A stretch of 64,000 nucleotides of DNA from NCBI GenBank assembly GCA_036873755.1, contig JAVTVY010025247.1, positions 1-64,000 of the forward strand. The letters run 5' to 3'. This document shows, piece by piece, positions 22,360 through 35,159 of this stretch (position 1 is the stretch's first letter; the number at the start of each line of letters is the position of its first letter). The DNA comes from Hanleya hanleyi (taxonomy: Eukaryota > Mollusca > Polyplacophora > Lepidopleurida > Hanleyidae). The notes beneath the pieces are model-generated. The model made no database searches. It saw only the letters and a list, made by a program, of their open reading frames with translations, and was not told the origin of the DNA. The position numbers and the translations under genes were made by a program.

Positions 22360-23785
22360 AGGCATACAGCCAATACCACTTCTTACACAGAGACCACCGA
22401 TATTTGAGGGCTGAATTTCCTGACAAAATCCACGTCTTCTTACATGAAGTATACACCAATGAGTAGGAGAAGCGGCCTCGTGACTACAATAATAGTCATC
22501 CAATTACGTAACGGAACAGACAGGAGATCGAAGTGTAGATTCCTGAAAAATAACCTATACCCTTTACGACAAAAGAGGCTATCGTTTAAGTAGAAGACAC
22601 TCGCAATTCTTTCTTTTTTCATTCTTGAAAAAGAATCTACAGTTACTCGTGCTTTCTCCACTACATAGTTGCCTTTCATCATAATACAAGTAGATCTGAA
22701 TCGTTTGATAGGAAGGCAACTCAGTCACAGTTACAAGGTAGACAGCTTGTGTTAATAATGATATGTAACTTTATAAATAATGTGTGTTTTTGTATTCATA
22801 ATTGGGTAACACAAAGAAAAAATCATAGTTTACTGTGTATTTTATTAGCTATAGTCAAAGACAAGGGGACTGACTCATGCTTCCTTTAACAATCCAAGAA
22901 ACGGAATAACCTGATTTTGAAGCACATTCAAGCAAAAAATCATATAAATAGTATCTTTTGTTTTATTCTATTCGAAGATATTCACAATGTTCATCAAAAT
23001 TTATCACATTGAATGAATGTTGCTTTGCAAAATCTCGGCTAGAAGACTTTGAAAGGAAATCCTCATATCTTAGCCCAGAATAGGGAAATAGCCTGCTAGG
23101 AGAAACAGTAAGAAACACGGAAAATGGCCACCAAATTCCAAACTGACCGGCTGTTTATATTAATTGCAAAATTATCGCTAATATTGGACACCACAGAGAT
23201 TTGTGATTCCTAGTACTCGAACAGTCATCTAACCCTGAGAAAACTGGAAATGGAAATACACTGAAATATTCTAGAACGCTATCGTCGTATGGGTTTCATG
23301 CGTTTATATTTAGCAAATTTATTACATAATTCATTTATCTGTTTCTACCAACTCTGCAGTTCTACTCCTTAGTCTGTAAGAGATAAGGAGGATTGTTTAG
23401 GATTCCTGCCTTGTGAGTATTTACATGCATCAAACGGCATCTGAACTTCTGGCATAATTTCAAGAGGCCCCAAGGTTTTGTTTTATTACATGAGCACTCG
23501 ACATTGTTTATACGATAAATTGATCACAGTTGGTGAAGAGAAATTGTTTAGACTGCCAAGATAATTTCACTCCACAAAACATGTCATACTGGATAAAGAC
23601 ATAAACTTGTGGATCGATTACGATCCAAACCATTACATCTGTTAAAGCAATCTATCACCACATGGTACTGTAGTATGCCATCCACCCACATACATGCACA
23701 TGTATGTTCCGTCCTATTTGCACCAGCTACATGTATACATTGGATGATAAAACGCAATGAACCAATACAGAAACTATATTATTGG
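22360..23785. other. non-coding stretch
   Basis: Only short frames on either strand; no repeat or exon supported. Confidence 0.4.
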
Positions 23786-23915
23786 TTTGTGTTTTCCAAT
23801 TTTATCCAACAGCCAATAAAAATACGTGATTTGTTTTTGAGAATTTGAACTAACCAATCAACTGTTTAAAACTGAACGATATCCCATGATGCACTGCTGT
23901 TTCTATATAAGTTCA
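23786..23915 (+). promoter_or_regulatory. promoter-like block, copy 1 of 3
   Basis: CCAACAGCCAATAAA and AACCAATCAACTG (CCAAT-type boxes) are followed by ATATCCCATGATGCACTGC, similar to ZNF143/Staf sites, and by TCTATATAAG, a TATA-like box. The same series without the TATA box recurs at 56660-56800, and its last part at 59090-59155. Promoter function is inference; it may simply be a repeat. Confidence 0.35.
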
Positions 23916-25516
23916 AGACAGGAAATATATTACAGGTTGTTTGTCTTTCCCCGGGACATTCAGAATTACTAAACTGAGATTCAGCAGTCATTTCATATCT
24001 TTTCAGGCTTTATTAAAAAGTGACAATATTAACGTTTCTCAAGCTTAACATTGACAACAGCACAACAAATGAAAAATAGGTGTTATAGTGGATTTCTAAA
24101 GAGAACCACCTTGAAGATTTTGTTTTTTTGAACAGTACATCACCGGTAAAAGGCTGCAAAGAAACATTGTCCATGTAAACGAATGTCTCGATGCCTAAAC
24201 TCAGCGTAACGCCACATGACCAATGACGTCCTTCGACGGACGTCGATGACTAATCCGGATCAGTCAGGTTACAATGAAAGAAAACTTCTGGAATTGTGGA
24301 AAACGGAGATGTATATTTGTTTTGTGTTGATCAGAGTAAAGTGGGTCTGATCAGAGTGTGGGGATTACACATCGTCTTTATCACACTGAATCAGACAGAT
24401 AATGTGTTGGACGGGTTTGGGAAAACGGGTTGCATGATATGTGAGATGGTTATATGGGGTGCTCACATACATTCATCCCACCATCCGCCTGGAATTATAC
24501 TTGATGGCAATACTAACTGTCAGTTTGTAACAATCCAGTAACATAAATACAAACATGCAGCATGCAGATAAATATTATAGATTTACGATCGACAACTCCA
24601 TTTAGGCCTCATGATATCTTGTTTCGCTGCCTTCTCTCTGATTTGTCATCCGGGGACCAAATATGTACGCTGACAAATTTCACCAGGATTGTTTCGACAT
24701 CTGAATCTCTTAGAAAACTAGGTACGAATCGACATCAGCGGACATGTACCGCTTTAACGCAGCATCGAAGATTAGTATAAATTTTGAATGAGTTGATGAG
24801 TGATAGAATACGTAACGTTACGCTTAGATTAGGTGGTGAGTCATATGATTAAGTGAGCAGCGGCGATAATCTTTTTCCCAGAGCTCTGGAGGTCATGTTT
24901 CTAGATATTCCGCTGTGAGATTCTTCAAAGATTTTACTTCTTTCAGTGGCATTTCAGAAACCGAGAGAATAATTCTATTCGCTTTTTCTTTCAAAACCGT
25001 TCATAAATCAGCTTGATGGTCTACGCCGTCTTTTTCCCCCATATCTCACACTGATGAAAAGCGACAGGCTTGTGCCACTTGTTTGTTTGAGCTATTTATG
25101 TTTGTTACCTAATCAAGCGATAGTTTCGTTTTCCAGAGATAGCGTCATCTTCAAAGCTGTCTGGCTTTGCGACCATATCAACTGATGTGACTTTCGATAC
25201 TGCATTTTGTATACAGTATTCGTCTATATGGATTTGCTTCCTGGGACTCAAACACAACTAAAGTCAGACCAACGGACAATGAACATTGGTCAGGTGGCTT
25301 AACGTTATATTTAAAAATTACCGTTGCACAGAGGATAAAGCGTCATAATTTGCATGATGTTTCCTTATTATAAAGGATACTGAGACGTTTCAGCCTAGGA
25401 GTCATCTTAGCTTGTCTCGAGAATTTACGTGGAACATGGTCGCCGCACATGGTGAAATATTGACTTTCTCTGGTACAATATTTCTGGAACATGTAATTGC
25501 TATTTCATCAGTATAC
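23916..25516. other. non-coding stretch
   Basis: A small hairpin GACGTCCTTCGACGGACGTC lies near 24225. Frames at 24296-24541 and 24562-24780 are unrecognised. The unseen 5' end of the pearl-like element that follows should lie near the end of this stretch. Confidence 0.35.
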
Positions 25517-26826
25517 GATGTGAAGCACCGTCTCGAGTTTGAAGTTGATTGGTCAAATTGTTGTTGAGATATCACGTTCACAAGATCCGAGACGGATGGA
25601 ATCCAATATCGTCAATGGCAGCCATCTTGGATTATGTACCTCAGTGAAAATCAACCTCTAATTGATGTAAAGCACATTCTCAAGTTTGAAGTCGATTGGT
25701 CGAACTGTTCTCGAGATATCGCGTTCACAAGATGTGGGATGGACAGAATCCAATATGGTCAATGGCAGCCATCTTGGATTATGTACCTCAGTGAAAACCA
25801 ATACCAATGGCCGTCTAACTGATGTGAAAAACCTTCCCAAGTTTGAAGTCGATTGGTTGATTTGTTTTAGAGATATCGTGTTAACAAGATGTGGAACGGA
25901 GTGAATCCAATATGGTCCATGGCAGCCATCTTGGATTACGTATCTCAGTCAAAATCAAAACAAATGGCTGTTTAACTGATGCGAAGCACATTCTCAAGTT
26001 CGAAGTGGATTGGTCAAACTGTTGTCGAGATATTGCATTCACAAGATGTGGGATGGACAGAATCCAATATGGTCAATGGCAGCCATCTTGGATTACGTAC
26101 CTCAGTGAAAATCAGTACCAATGGCCGTCTAACTGATGTGAAGAACCTTCCCAAGTTTGAAGTCGATTGGTTGAATTGTTCTCGAGATATCGCGTTCACA
26201 AGATCTGGGACGGATGGAATCCAACATGGTCAATGGCAGCCATCTTGGATTACATACCTCAGTGAAAATCAATACCAATGGCCGTCTGGCTGATGTGAAG
26301 AACCTTCCCAAGCTTGAAGTCGATTAGTGGAATTGTTCTTGAGATATCGCGTTCACAAGATGTGGGACGAACAGAATCCAATATGGTCGATGGCGGCCAT
26401 CTTGGATTACATACTTCAGTGAAAATCAATACCAATGGGCGTCTAACTGATGTGAAGCACCTTCTCAAGTTTGAAGTCGATTGGTCGAATTGTTCTTGAG
26501 ATATCGCGTTCACAAGATGTGGGACGGACAGAATCCAATATGATCGATGGCGGCCATCTTGGATTACGTACCTCAGTGAAAATCAATACCAATGGCCGTC
26601 TAACTGATGTGAAGCACCTTCTCAAGTTTGAAGTCGATTGGTCGAATTGTTCTCAAGATATCGCGTTCACAAGATGTGGGACGGACGGACGGACGGAAGG
26701 ACGGACGGAGGGACGGACGGAAGGACGGACGGAGGGACGGACGGAAGGACGGACGGAGGGACGGACGGAAGGACGGACGGCTAGCATTTCCAAGTCCTCC
26801 CACCACTTCGTGGCGGAGGACAATAA
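25517..26826 (+). mobile_element. pearl/HINE-like element A: eight ~157-bp units, GGAC microsatellite, 3' hairpin
   Basis: The start of the unit (GATGTGAAGCACCTTCTCAA in consensus) occurs at 25517, 25664, 25821, 25978, 26135, 26292, 26449 and 26606: one 147-bp step and then six exact 157-bp steps. Units alternate between two subtypes (AAGCAC and AAGAACCTTCCC). A GGACGGAC/GGAG microsatellite follows at 26680-26780, then a 28-bp hairpin (26794-26821) and AATAA. This layout is that of bivalve pearl elements, later grouped with non-autonomous Helitron/Helentron-derived elements. The 5' end is not located. Many overlapping frames here are repeat translation. Confidence 0.8.
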
Positions 26827-28104
26827 CCGTAAGAGCCAACATGAGCTCGTATGTAAAACTTGGAATTTCCCTTAGAAAAAAAGAAAACATTTGATTTAGG
26901 CCATCAACCGTGTTCGCGTAATGGCGTCTGATCCTCAACTATTCAGAAACGAAATGCTCTCAAGGACCGACACGAGGAAGTTTTGTAGCACTGTAAATCT
27001 CGTTATTAAAAAAACTATTTCAGCCATCGAGTGTTTACATCTCCTTTTTCTGACTTTCAGATGAGCCTTAACCGGTTGTTGGTTGTCGGTATGGTGATAC
27101 AATTAGATTCGAATGAGGTATCGTACTATATCTTCGCCTTGACGCGTTATCTTTGCGCTTCAAATTAACCAAACTATTTCTCTACTCCAATTTTAACATT
27201 GTGCTGTTACAGCATTCTATTCAGCCATTTGAACAACTGTTAGATGAATGATGGCTTTCGTATTATTGGCACCATATCCCTTGAGGGAAGGCACCATAAA
27301 TTCTTTCCCCAGGGCACAATTTTCTCTATCAATATGAAAAAACCCATTATCACTGCAGAATTGTTTATTGTATCATCCCGGTAAAAAAAACAAAGCATAC
27401 TAACGACCCTTCCAAGTTGCAGTGAGCCAACCTTGATATCAGGAGGGATTTTGCTATTCCACGAATATCAATCATTCGATAAAATAAATTGGTTCAGCAA
27501 TTCAAACCCATTATGTATTTGAAAAAAAAATTATCATTAGACTCAACAATATTACCTCAAAAGTAGTACAGAGGGGTACGGGGATGTATTAGCAATCTCC
27601 TGTGTCCTCAATCAGGAGTACAGGTGGTGTAGTCGTAGTCAGTCTGTCTCATTTACTGAGCTATTATTTCAAATTCAGCCAAGGAACTGTTATAGGTTAG
27701 AGAATTCAGAGCAGCGAATGACGTTACATCCACCCTATTGACATGAGAGCTTGAACTACTATGGAGTTGTTTATTTTGTTGTTGAATATATTTCAAGGAA
27801 TAGTGCAGTCTAGTTTTTTGGATTAAAGTATTTTTTCCCGACAGATAGCTGTTATGCTATTACACCCCATTAACACTAGCTCAATCGGTGATTCAAAATA
27901 TTTTTTGTGTAATTTTAAATTATCCGCTATTCAATGATCAGATCCGCACATACTCCACTGATCACTGGAAACTGGGACAGAAATTTGGCATTAGGTACAG
28001 TGAAAAACTCAAGATAAAAGAGCGTCCCAAACGACGGTTTCTCAATGTCACTTCCGGCGGAGTGTAAACGGCGGGAATTCTGTCCGAATACTTTGAATGT
28101 TGAC
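26827..28104. other. non-coding stretch
   Basis: AT-rich, no exon or repeat boundary supported. Confidence 0.4.
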
Positions 28105-28403
28105 TACACTGTAAATAAATCGGATGCGACGTGTTCTGAGAGTGTTCAAGATTGAATACGCGTGTCAAAGTTGTGAACACTTATGTTAGAGTTTAGAATG
28201 CTATTGTTCAGACTTTGAATGCGTGTGTTAAAATAATGAACACATGTGTTCAAAATGCGTTCCACATTTGAATATCTGTGTTAATGGTTTGAATGCTTAT
28301 GTTCAAAATTGAACGTGGAAGTTAACAATTACAACACAATAACGCTTTAAATAAATGTGACAATTTCGGCATTTAATAATTGAACACCTCTGTTTACAGT
28401 GTA
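28105..28403. mobile_element. Tc1/mariner-type MITE, 299 bp
   Basis: TACACTGTAAA at 28105-28115 is matched inverted by TTTACAGTGTA at 28393-28403; the outer TA at each end fits a TA target-site duplication. The interior is non-coding and rich in GTGTT/AACAC variants, including the palindrome GAACACATGTGTTC near 28237. CACTGTAAA termini with TA targets are typical of mariner-related MITEs. Confidence 0.7.
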
Positions 28404-29734
28404 TGCATTACGATAACACAGTAATCTGGTTGGTTCCGCTCACTTTAGTAACACGTCTTCCATGCCTGAATGAAAATATGGAAAGGCAAAAATTGGAAAC
28501 ACCGACAAGCTTTTGATGGGAAAGATCGGCCACTCTACAACCGTCTGGAAAACATTTCTGATATGGCTAAATATACATATTCGTATGACGTCGATAACTA
28601 GGCCCCAATACACCTCGCATAAGGGGAATTTAATCGAGATCTCCACTACTCTCGTCATTGTGGTGGGTTGCTGCGGAAGATTCCTCAAATCAGGTGACAA
28701 GTAATAGCTTTACTATAAGCAACTTCAAGATGGGATTTTCTCAGACAAGAAACACATTCTAGCCACAATGATGACTATAGTGTTCGCCTTGAAAGCAGAA
28801 AAGCACAAATCTCACTGAACACTTCTAATGGCATTTAAAACATTAGTAAACATGATCAATGTTTAGGTGTGTTTGAAAAACATGCAGCTGCAAAAATTAG
28901 CCCTCTGGCATTTTTCGAGTGTCGTAAAAAGGCGCCACGGTTGTAATCAGATGTATACACAATTATGAAAACTGAGAGTGTTAAGAGTTAAGTGGCACTG
29001 CCCATGCTAGTATAGCGCATCATATTCACAAATCCCATGTACAATACTCAATACACTATGTTTATTGCGCGACTCGTAAAACGATACAAGTTATGGCAAA
29101 CAAGATAATTACTTTACATGCTATAGGAACGTGGTAATTATTAGTCAGTATGGATTATATAGTTATTTTGTTTTACCACATAAATGTATATCAATAAAAA
29201 TGAGCCAGCAGCAGTTAAGAAGTGCTCAGCCAGTTTTTTGATGTAGGGTTAACCCCATCAGGCATACAGGCAAACAACAACAAACGACAACAAATCGGAG
29301 TCATTTTGAGCCTACTTGCATAACCCTCTGAGCAGAGGATCATGGGTAAATTCCAACTGGTGGCCAAGTATGGGTACCAGAAAAATGATGTTTTCCTCAT
29401 TTTTCTTCACACTTTCTACTTTTCTGCTAGGAAAAGTGGGCAAAGTTATTTTATTTTGCATCAGATTATTATTTACTTAGTTATTGTGCAGTTTTTGAGA
29501 CGAAAACTGTTCAATAAAAAGAAAATCGAAAAACGTGGCCGAAAAATCGTCCTAAATATGGCTTCTTTGAAAATGACGTTACTGTCACGTCATCATGACG
29601 GCCATCTTGGATTGTTTTACATTTTCTATTACAGCTTGACTGAAAGGTCTAGTATGGTAAGTTTCAAATCTCTAGCTCAAGGGGTACGAACAATATTTAG
29701 TGGGGGTTTTGAACTGCCTCCCCCCAGGCCTGTA
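28404..29734. other. non-coding; possible interspersed repeat at 29215-29700
   Basis: The stretch 29330-29700 contains GACGGCCATCTTGGATTG and TATCTCTAGCTCAAGGGGT-like blocks and keeps a 140-codon frame of basic, low-complexity composition. It looks like a non-coding repeat, not a gene. The rest has nothing recognisable. Confidence 0.35.
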
Positions 29735-29835
29735 GTCAGTATATTTGTCTGTTCGGTCATATGACTTCTTTTAAGTACACCGGCATCGTTCACCACCACC
29801 CTATTTATGTTGCGTTTAATTGTTGTTTTATATGG
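29735..29835 (-). repeat. family Y head fragment
   Basis: GTATATTTGTCTGTTCGGTC, ATATGACTTCTTTTAAGTAC and TTATGTTGCGTTTAATTGT are the reverse of the Y head at 60595-60690. The shared 3' domain is absent. Confidence 0.6.
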
Positions 29836-30086
29836 AGATATTCTGCTGATGGACGTTTCGTACTCGAAGCTTGCCCTCTGTGCGAATCAATGTGAATGGA
29901 GTTTTGTGACCTGTAAACATGGTGGAGAATGAAGTGCTTGGTTGGCGTCGCGGGTCTCGCAGGTAATTGTTCTGAATCTGAACTTGCATTCAACACATAC
30001 TCCCTCGTTTAGGCCACTTTTTACTATCTAGCGGCCAAGTTCTTCATCTTTTCCAACGGATGACTTGATAGGGATATTACATCATC

Positions 30087-30352
30087 GCTCTGAAATATTT
30101 GTATCTAATACCACGCAAGCTGGTGACAGGGGCCCTGTGGTCATGACATTCAGCATGACGATATGACCAGCTACAATAAAAGCGTGGGTGGGATGCAAAT
30201 CATCACTGGGATGTCTTGTTGTACTTGTAATGTTTATAGAAATATGTGATGTTTTTAGAAATATGCAGTTCGTATATTTGTCTGTGGGATCCTATGATTT
30301 CTTGTACGTCGGCATCGTTTTTTACCAGCGTTTTATTGCTCTTAATTACTGG
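30087..30352 (-). repeat. family Y, minus orientation
   Basis: TTGTATCTAATACCACGCAA, GGGGCCCTGTGGTCATGACA, AGCTACAATAAAAGCGTGGG and the head TGTCTGTGGGATCCTATGAT run in the order expected for an inverted Y. It is diverged, with an internal AGAAATATG duplication near 30240-30265. Confidence 0.7.
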
Positions 30353-32249
30353 ACAGGTCCCAAATCGCCCCGGCCAGATAGGGTTAATGCAGAGTCTAGA
30401 TAGGTAAGTTTGCTATGATATTGTTCCATGATATTGTGCATTAGCCGGTGTAGGAAATGTCGGGAGACAACCACGGTTATTTTTGTTTATTTCTCAGCCT
30501 GAAAATACAATATTAGATATTTTAGCTGGTTTCAAGCTTTACAAGAGTATGTCCGATGTGGAAATTGATTGGCTGTCTTCTAGCATTCGTTTTTGTACCC
30601 ATTTTATCAAAAAAGGGTTTGTTTTTCGAAGAATATGTAGTATAAAAGATATATATTATCCCAATTTAAGCGACACACTTTAGCTGGACTTTAAGGGATC
30701 TGCTAATAGCCCAGATGGAATATCATAGTTCGACCGGAGTAGCGGAAGGAAAACTCCCCGTTACCCTTGCAAGTGCATAACGTTGGTCTATGCGGGGAAA
30801 TTTTCATGAAACGAACTAACAACGAACCAATATAAACTCGTGTAACTTATATAAGGTGTTATTATGACCAAAGTGTGATGATTTCAATCAACGCCACTGA
30901 TTATTATTACAGAAACTTATCAACCAAGGAAATACTGCCAAAATACTACCCATTTCTTGGTAGCAATCTTCCGGTGTGGAGGCTAAGAATGTTCGGTGGC
31001 TACGAGTGTCCGGCCCCTATCTTCCAACCCAGCTAGGACATTCTTCTCCACATTGAGGACAAGTGTCCGTCCTTGGTTCCAATAGAAAAGAATGTGAAAA
31101 GGGACACTAATCACCAGGACATTCTTATCCATCAAACGGTTACCTATACCTCGCATGATACCATTAACTAGATCCATTGCAAAATGTGAAAATTTCAACA
31201 TACGCCCCAGAACATTATTTTAAAAACTTGTCGAAAAAGGCTATACCATCAAAAGCCTTTATTTAAAGTTTATCAAATTATTTGATAAAATACGGCAAAA
31301 TACGATCGTAGCGGGCAAGATCTGTGATGCTACATTTCGCAATTTGCGTCTAATTCGTTTAATTGGAGGCTTTGGACAGTTTGAACGTCATGCGTCTTAC
31401 ACCTTTATGATGTGCAAATGAACAGGCACAATGAAGGATTTTATGAGAAAAAAAACATGTTGTAAACCATCTCTCCTGACTGCATCTCTTTTGCATGAAA
31501 CCATCTAGCTTTTTTTTTTTCTCTATTTTATGCATATTCGGAATTGATGTTAACATACGAAACATGTATTTCCACTATTAACTGAGAAATGCTTTTTAAC
31601 AATAATTGAATAATGAATGTCATATCTAACGCGTATACTTCAATCTGGACTCATGTGACATGCATACTCAGTCAAAACAAAATTTTCAAATATTTCGGGT
31701 TTTTTAGATATTGATCTTCCAGGTTTTAGCTTTTCATCATTTACGTTATTTCAAAATGTTCTTTGAGGAAAACCATACAGGAAATTTTAAATCTGAGACA
31801 TGTGTTTCTAGTTGAAATTATCTTCTGTAAGTGAGTAGTACAGGAGTCACAAAGGATTGTCCAACTTATGGGAAATATCCATTTTAAAAGGAAACCGAGT
31901 TTCTCAACTTGAATTTCGAAATATTTCATATATATATCACATCTGTGGTAATCAAATCCTTTACACAAGCTTTCGCCCAAATATATATATAGCCATGGGT
32001 CTGTCACAAACGTCTTATATAAAGCCTCGTGTTGGTGGGTGTGTGAAAGTATTGATGGATTGGGCGATCTGATAACGAATTCGCGTGTCAAGTATGACTG
32101 AAATCGATAATGGCAAGACGTACATCAACAGCTTTCTACATAAGGAGAGCAAAATACAAAATTATATTCCTGTTTGCAATTTTCATCAACATTTCCGCAT
32201 CTGCTGTCACACCTGATCTTTAGCTTACTCCGGTTACCATCATCAGTAA
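30353..32249. other. non-coding stretch
   Basis: Short unrecognised frames (30483-30683 plus; 30983-31201, 31359-31565 and 31741-32091 minus). No exon or repeat boundary supported. Confidence 0.35.
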
Positions 32250-32647
32250 ATTACAAGAATCTGATTCGTCATTCATACTTCAGCCGTCGTCCACTAAAGA
32301 ATATCCGCGTCCATAATCAAAAGACCTGTTCCATATTCCATATAACAGCATTATCTGGTATCATTGTATACATAAACACAGGCTAGTATCCTGCGAGAGA
32401 GAAGCGGTCAACAGTTTTCAATGATTTCGGCAAGACATCATGATGTTCCAAAAACATCAAATCCGTATCGCTGATCAGTATTCTTAATCCATATGATATT
32501 CGTTGTAAAGTCGTCATTTAGAGAATGATGTATCTCCGTCACGCTTTGATTGTGACTGTTCATATGCGCACCTTGAGGATCTTGGAGTACATGGGTTCAT
32601 ACGGCCCCTAGTCCCGGGTTAAGCGGAATTAGACTCAAGTTACGAAA
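32250..32647 (+). repeat. family X copy abutting the Naiad element
   Basis: It is nearly complete: TTACAAGAATCTGATTCGTC to CTCAAGTTACGAAA, with a small internal deletion after ATAACAGCATTA compared with 21950-22359. The Naiad pseudogene begins immediately to its right. Confidence 0.8.
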
Positions 32648-35046
32648 CGTATCGCTATAGATCTTGCACGCCACTCTCGTATTTTGCTATCAGCATGAGA
32701 TATGTATCGCCAAATTTGAACAACTTTGAGTGGAGGCGCTTGGTGGTATAGCCCGGTTTCATAAGTTTCCGCAACAATGTTTTGTGACGGTGATTAGAAT
32801 CGTCACATTTAACACAGGGTCTAACAAATGCTACTAGGCGAGATATGTATACGCCATACGCAGGTCCCACTGGAATATTACTGTCCAGAAAAGGATAATT
32901 TACTATGTCGAAATTGTAATCATCCCTTTGTCATATACTCGACGAGAGAGAAGTCCCGCTTCATTTTTATAGAGATATATAGGTCTAAATATGATGTGCC
33001 AGTAGGGCTATCTGTAGTTTCCTTAAAATCCAGCGAAGCTGGATATATATCCTTCACTGTGTCATTTATATAGCTATTATCCACGGCGAGAAGGTCGTCT
33101 ATATAGCGCTTGATTAATGAGAAGGAACGGGCTTTGAATTCATCGGTTTTTGAAAGCGCCTGCATGTAGTCATATTCGTGAGAGAACAGATATTGGTCAG
33201 CCAAGAGGGGTGCACAATTAGTTCCCACTGGAATATCTATATGCCCTTGATATATTGTTGATATATTGTGTTGTCAAATTTCACATGAGAAATTCAAGCA
33301 ACTCTATAAACAAAGAAACATCCCATGAATGATATCTCTTGTATGTAGTGGCGCTAAAGAATGCTTTATGGCTTCTGACATTAATATATCTACGATCAGT
33401 TTTCTTGAACACAGATACTATTAATGAACTTAGACGGCCAATAAGGTCCTGATGGGGGAGTATAGTGTAGAATCGAGAAATGCCATGTGGATATATGTCT
33501 GTACGGTATGTGACCATTAGCATCGAGTTCTTCTGTAAGACATTTTGAGTTTTTCCAATATCCACATACATTCAACGCCAGAGTTTTTAGAGATAGTGGC
33601 GCAACACCTTTCCCAAAATGCTTTTACCTCCTAAAGGGCCCTCGTCAACAGGTTGAAAAAAGCTTGGTAGTGTAGCTTCTAGAACCAGCTACGGATCTAG
33701 ATTTGTTTGGTGATTTATGCATTTTAGGAATCCAGTATACTTGGTTGAAAGACAAATGCTTCTTTCCATAAGAAACGTTTTGTGATTGTTGAATAAATAT
33801 TCCACAGTAAATGCAGTTTGGAAGTTGGCGTATTTGATGATGATATGTTTACAATCGATTCTTTAACCAGCACCTGGTAATAGTAATATTTACATATCAA
33901 TATTATATCATTTGGAGCTTCGTCTGCAGGGACTATGACGAATTTACTCTGGAGATTTGTTAGAACTTCTTGCGAATTTAGGGTTCTCAGTACTTAATTT
34001 GCTTGGGGAAGGATTCTTCTGTCAATAAGGCGGATTGTTTCAACGATCTTGCTCTTGGTGAGGTCCAGCCAATCTGCGAGTACTGCAGGTTCAACATTTT
34101 CTCGCTTAGACCAATCATTAACGTACAGTTCCAATGCAGACAGGACTATCTTCTGGTCGGCCTTCAGATTTATTCTTCTCGTCTCTATATTTAGGTCCCT
34201 TCAGCAGGAGTAATCTCAGGTCCTCATCACTCACTATATCAAGGTTACCAGTCGCAATATGTTTGCCTGGTATATAGATTAAGTTCGACGATTTACAATC
34301 GCAACTATAACCTCCCGACGTGTATAAATTCCAGTTAAACTCCTTGACAGCTAGAGTAATTGAATATTTTGGTGGCTATATATTTAGTATACTTATATGA
34401 AATGCAAGGTGATTCTGTGAACTTAAAATACTCTGGATCATTCAGAATTCGAGGTAAATTAATAATGTCCAGTCCTTTATCTAAATAGTTGAGTTTCAAG
34501 AAAAGCCGATCTTGGGATGTTTTGACCATGTTCACTGAATGATACAACCGAAAATACGCTATATCTTGACATACTTTAGTGATTTTGGGTGGTATTATAT
34601 TTCCTGAAGACGCAGAATGTTGTATATCTCTGGCTATAAGATTTAAAACTCTCAGGTAACACATACAGAATTGTACGTAAGCTATGTATACTATTGGGTG
34701 TAAGTAATTTAAGGTGCTATGATCGTGAATCATCGCACTATTCAACTTTCTCCAAACATAGCTGCTATGTCTCCGTTGATGGGTTTAAATAGCTGAGTAA
34801 TATTGAATATATTTGAACGGCGGTTTGTAACTAACATTGCCGAACCCACTGACATTATTATTTAAGCCACACGGAAACACTGGCTCAAGTTCTAGCATCC
34901 AGAATATTCCCCGTTCTCGGATTTTCCTCTTAAATCCAAAGGGGGAATTCTTAGTAGATGGATAGACGACGTCTATTATCTGAATACTAAAGTTATCCCA
35001 GCCATGGTCGAGTGAGGAAAAATGCAATTGCTTTTTCATAACGGAT
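32648..35046 (-). pseudogene. Naiad-type Penelope-like retroelement (copy 2) with reverse transcriptase
   Basis: Read on the minus strand from 35046: the end of the endonuclease region (HGWDNFSIQIIDVVYPSTKN, CGLNNNVSGFGN), a linker (YLDKGLDIINLPRIL, then HIATGNLDIV and LLLKGPKYR in another frame), then reverse transcriptase blocks: RFYTILPHQDLIGRL (33571-33281, motif A region), VGTNCAPLLADQYLF and RYIDDLLAVDN (33228-32920, motif C) and AYGVYISRLVAFVR (32870-32655, thumb). Endonuclease-side sequence precedes the polymerase. The GIY and YIG motifs are lost by truncation at about 35046; motif A has changed (GISRFY where DFSTLY is usual) and there are several stops and frameshifts. Dead copy. Confidence 0.85.
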
Positions 35047-35159
35047 TAACCCAGAGCCTGACTAGCGCATAAACTACGTCATTAAAACGAAATATACGAG
35101 TGATGAATTAATTCATCTTGGTCCCCGACACATCACTTCTCACTAATGCATCCACTTCC

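Noticed and set aside
25517..26682. CRISPR-like or gene array
   Set aside because: Units are contiguous 157-bp repeats without unique spacers; the sequence is eukaryotic and the layout fits pearl-like elements.
26471..26894. Repetitive DGRTEGR/DGRKDGR 'protein' and its minus-strand counterpart
   Set aside because: It is the GGAC microsatellite and 157-bp units read in frame; open in several frames, with no independent coding sign.
29342..29764. 140-codon gene
   Set aside because: Basic, low-complexity frame across a likely interspersed repeat; no splice context or domain.
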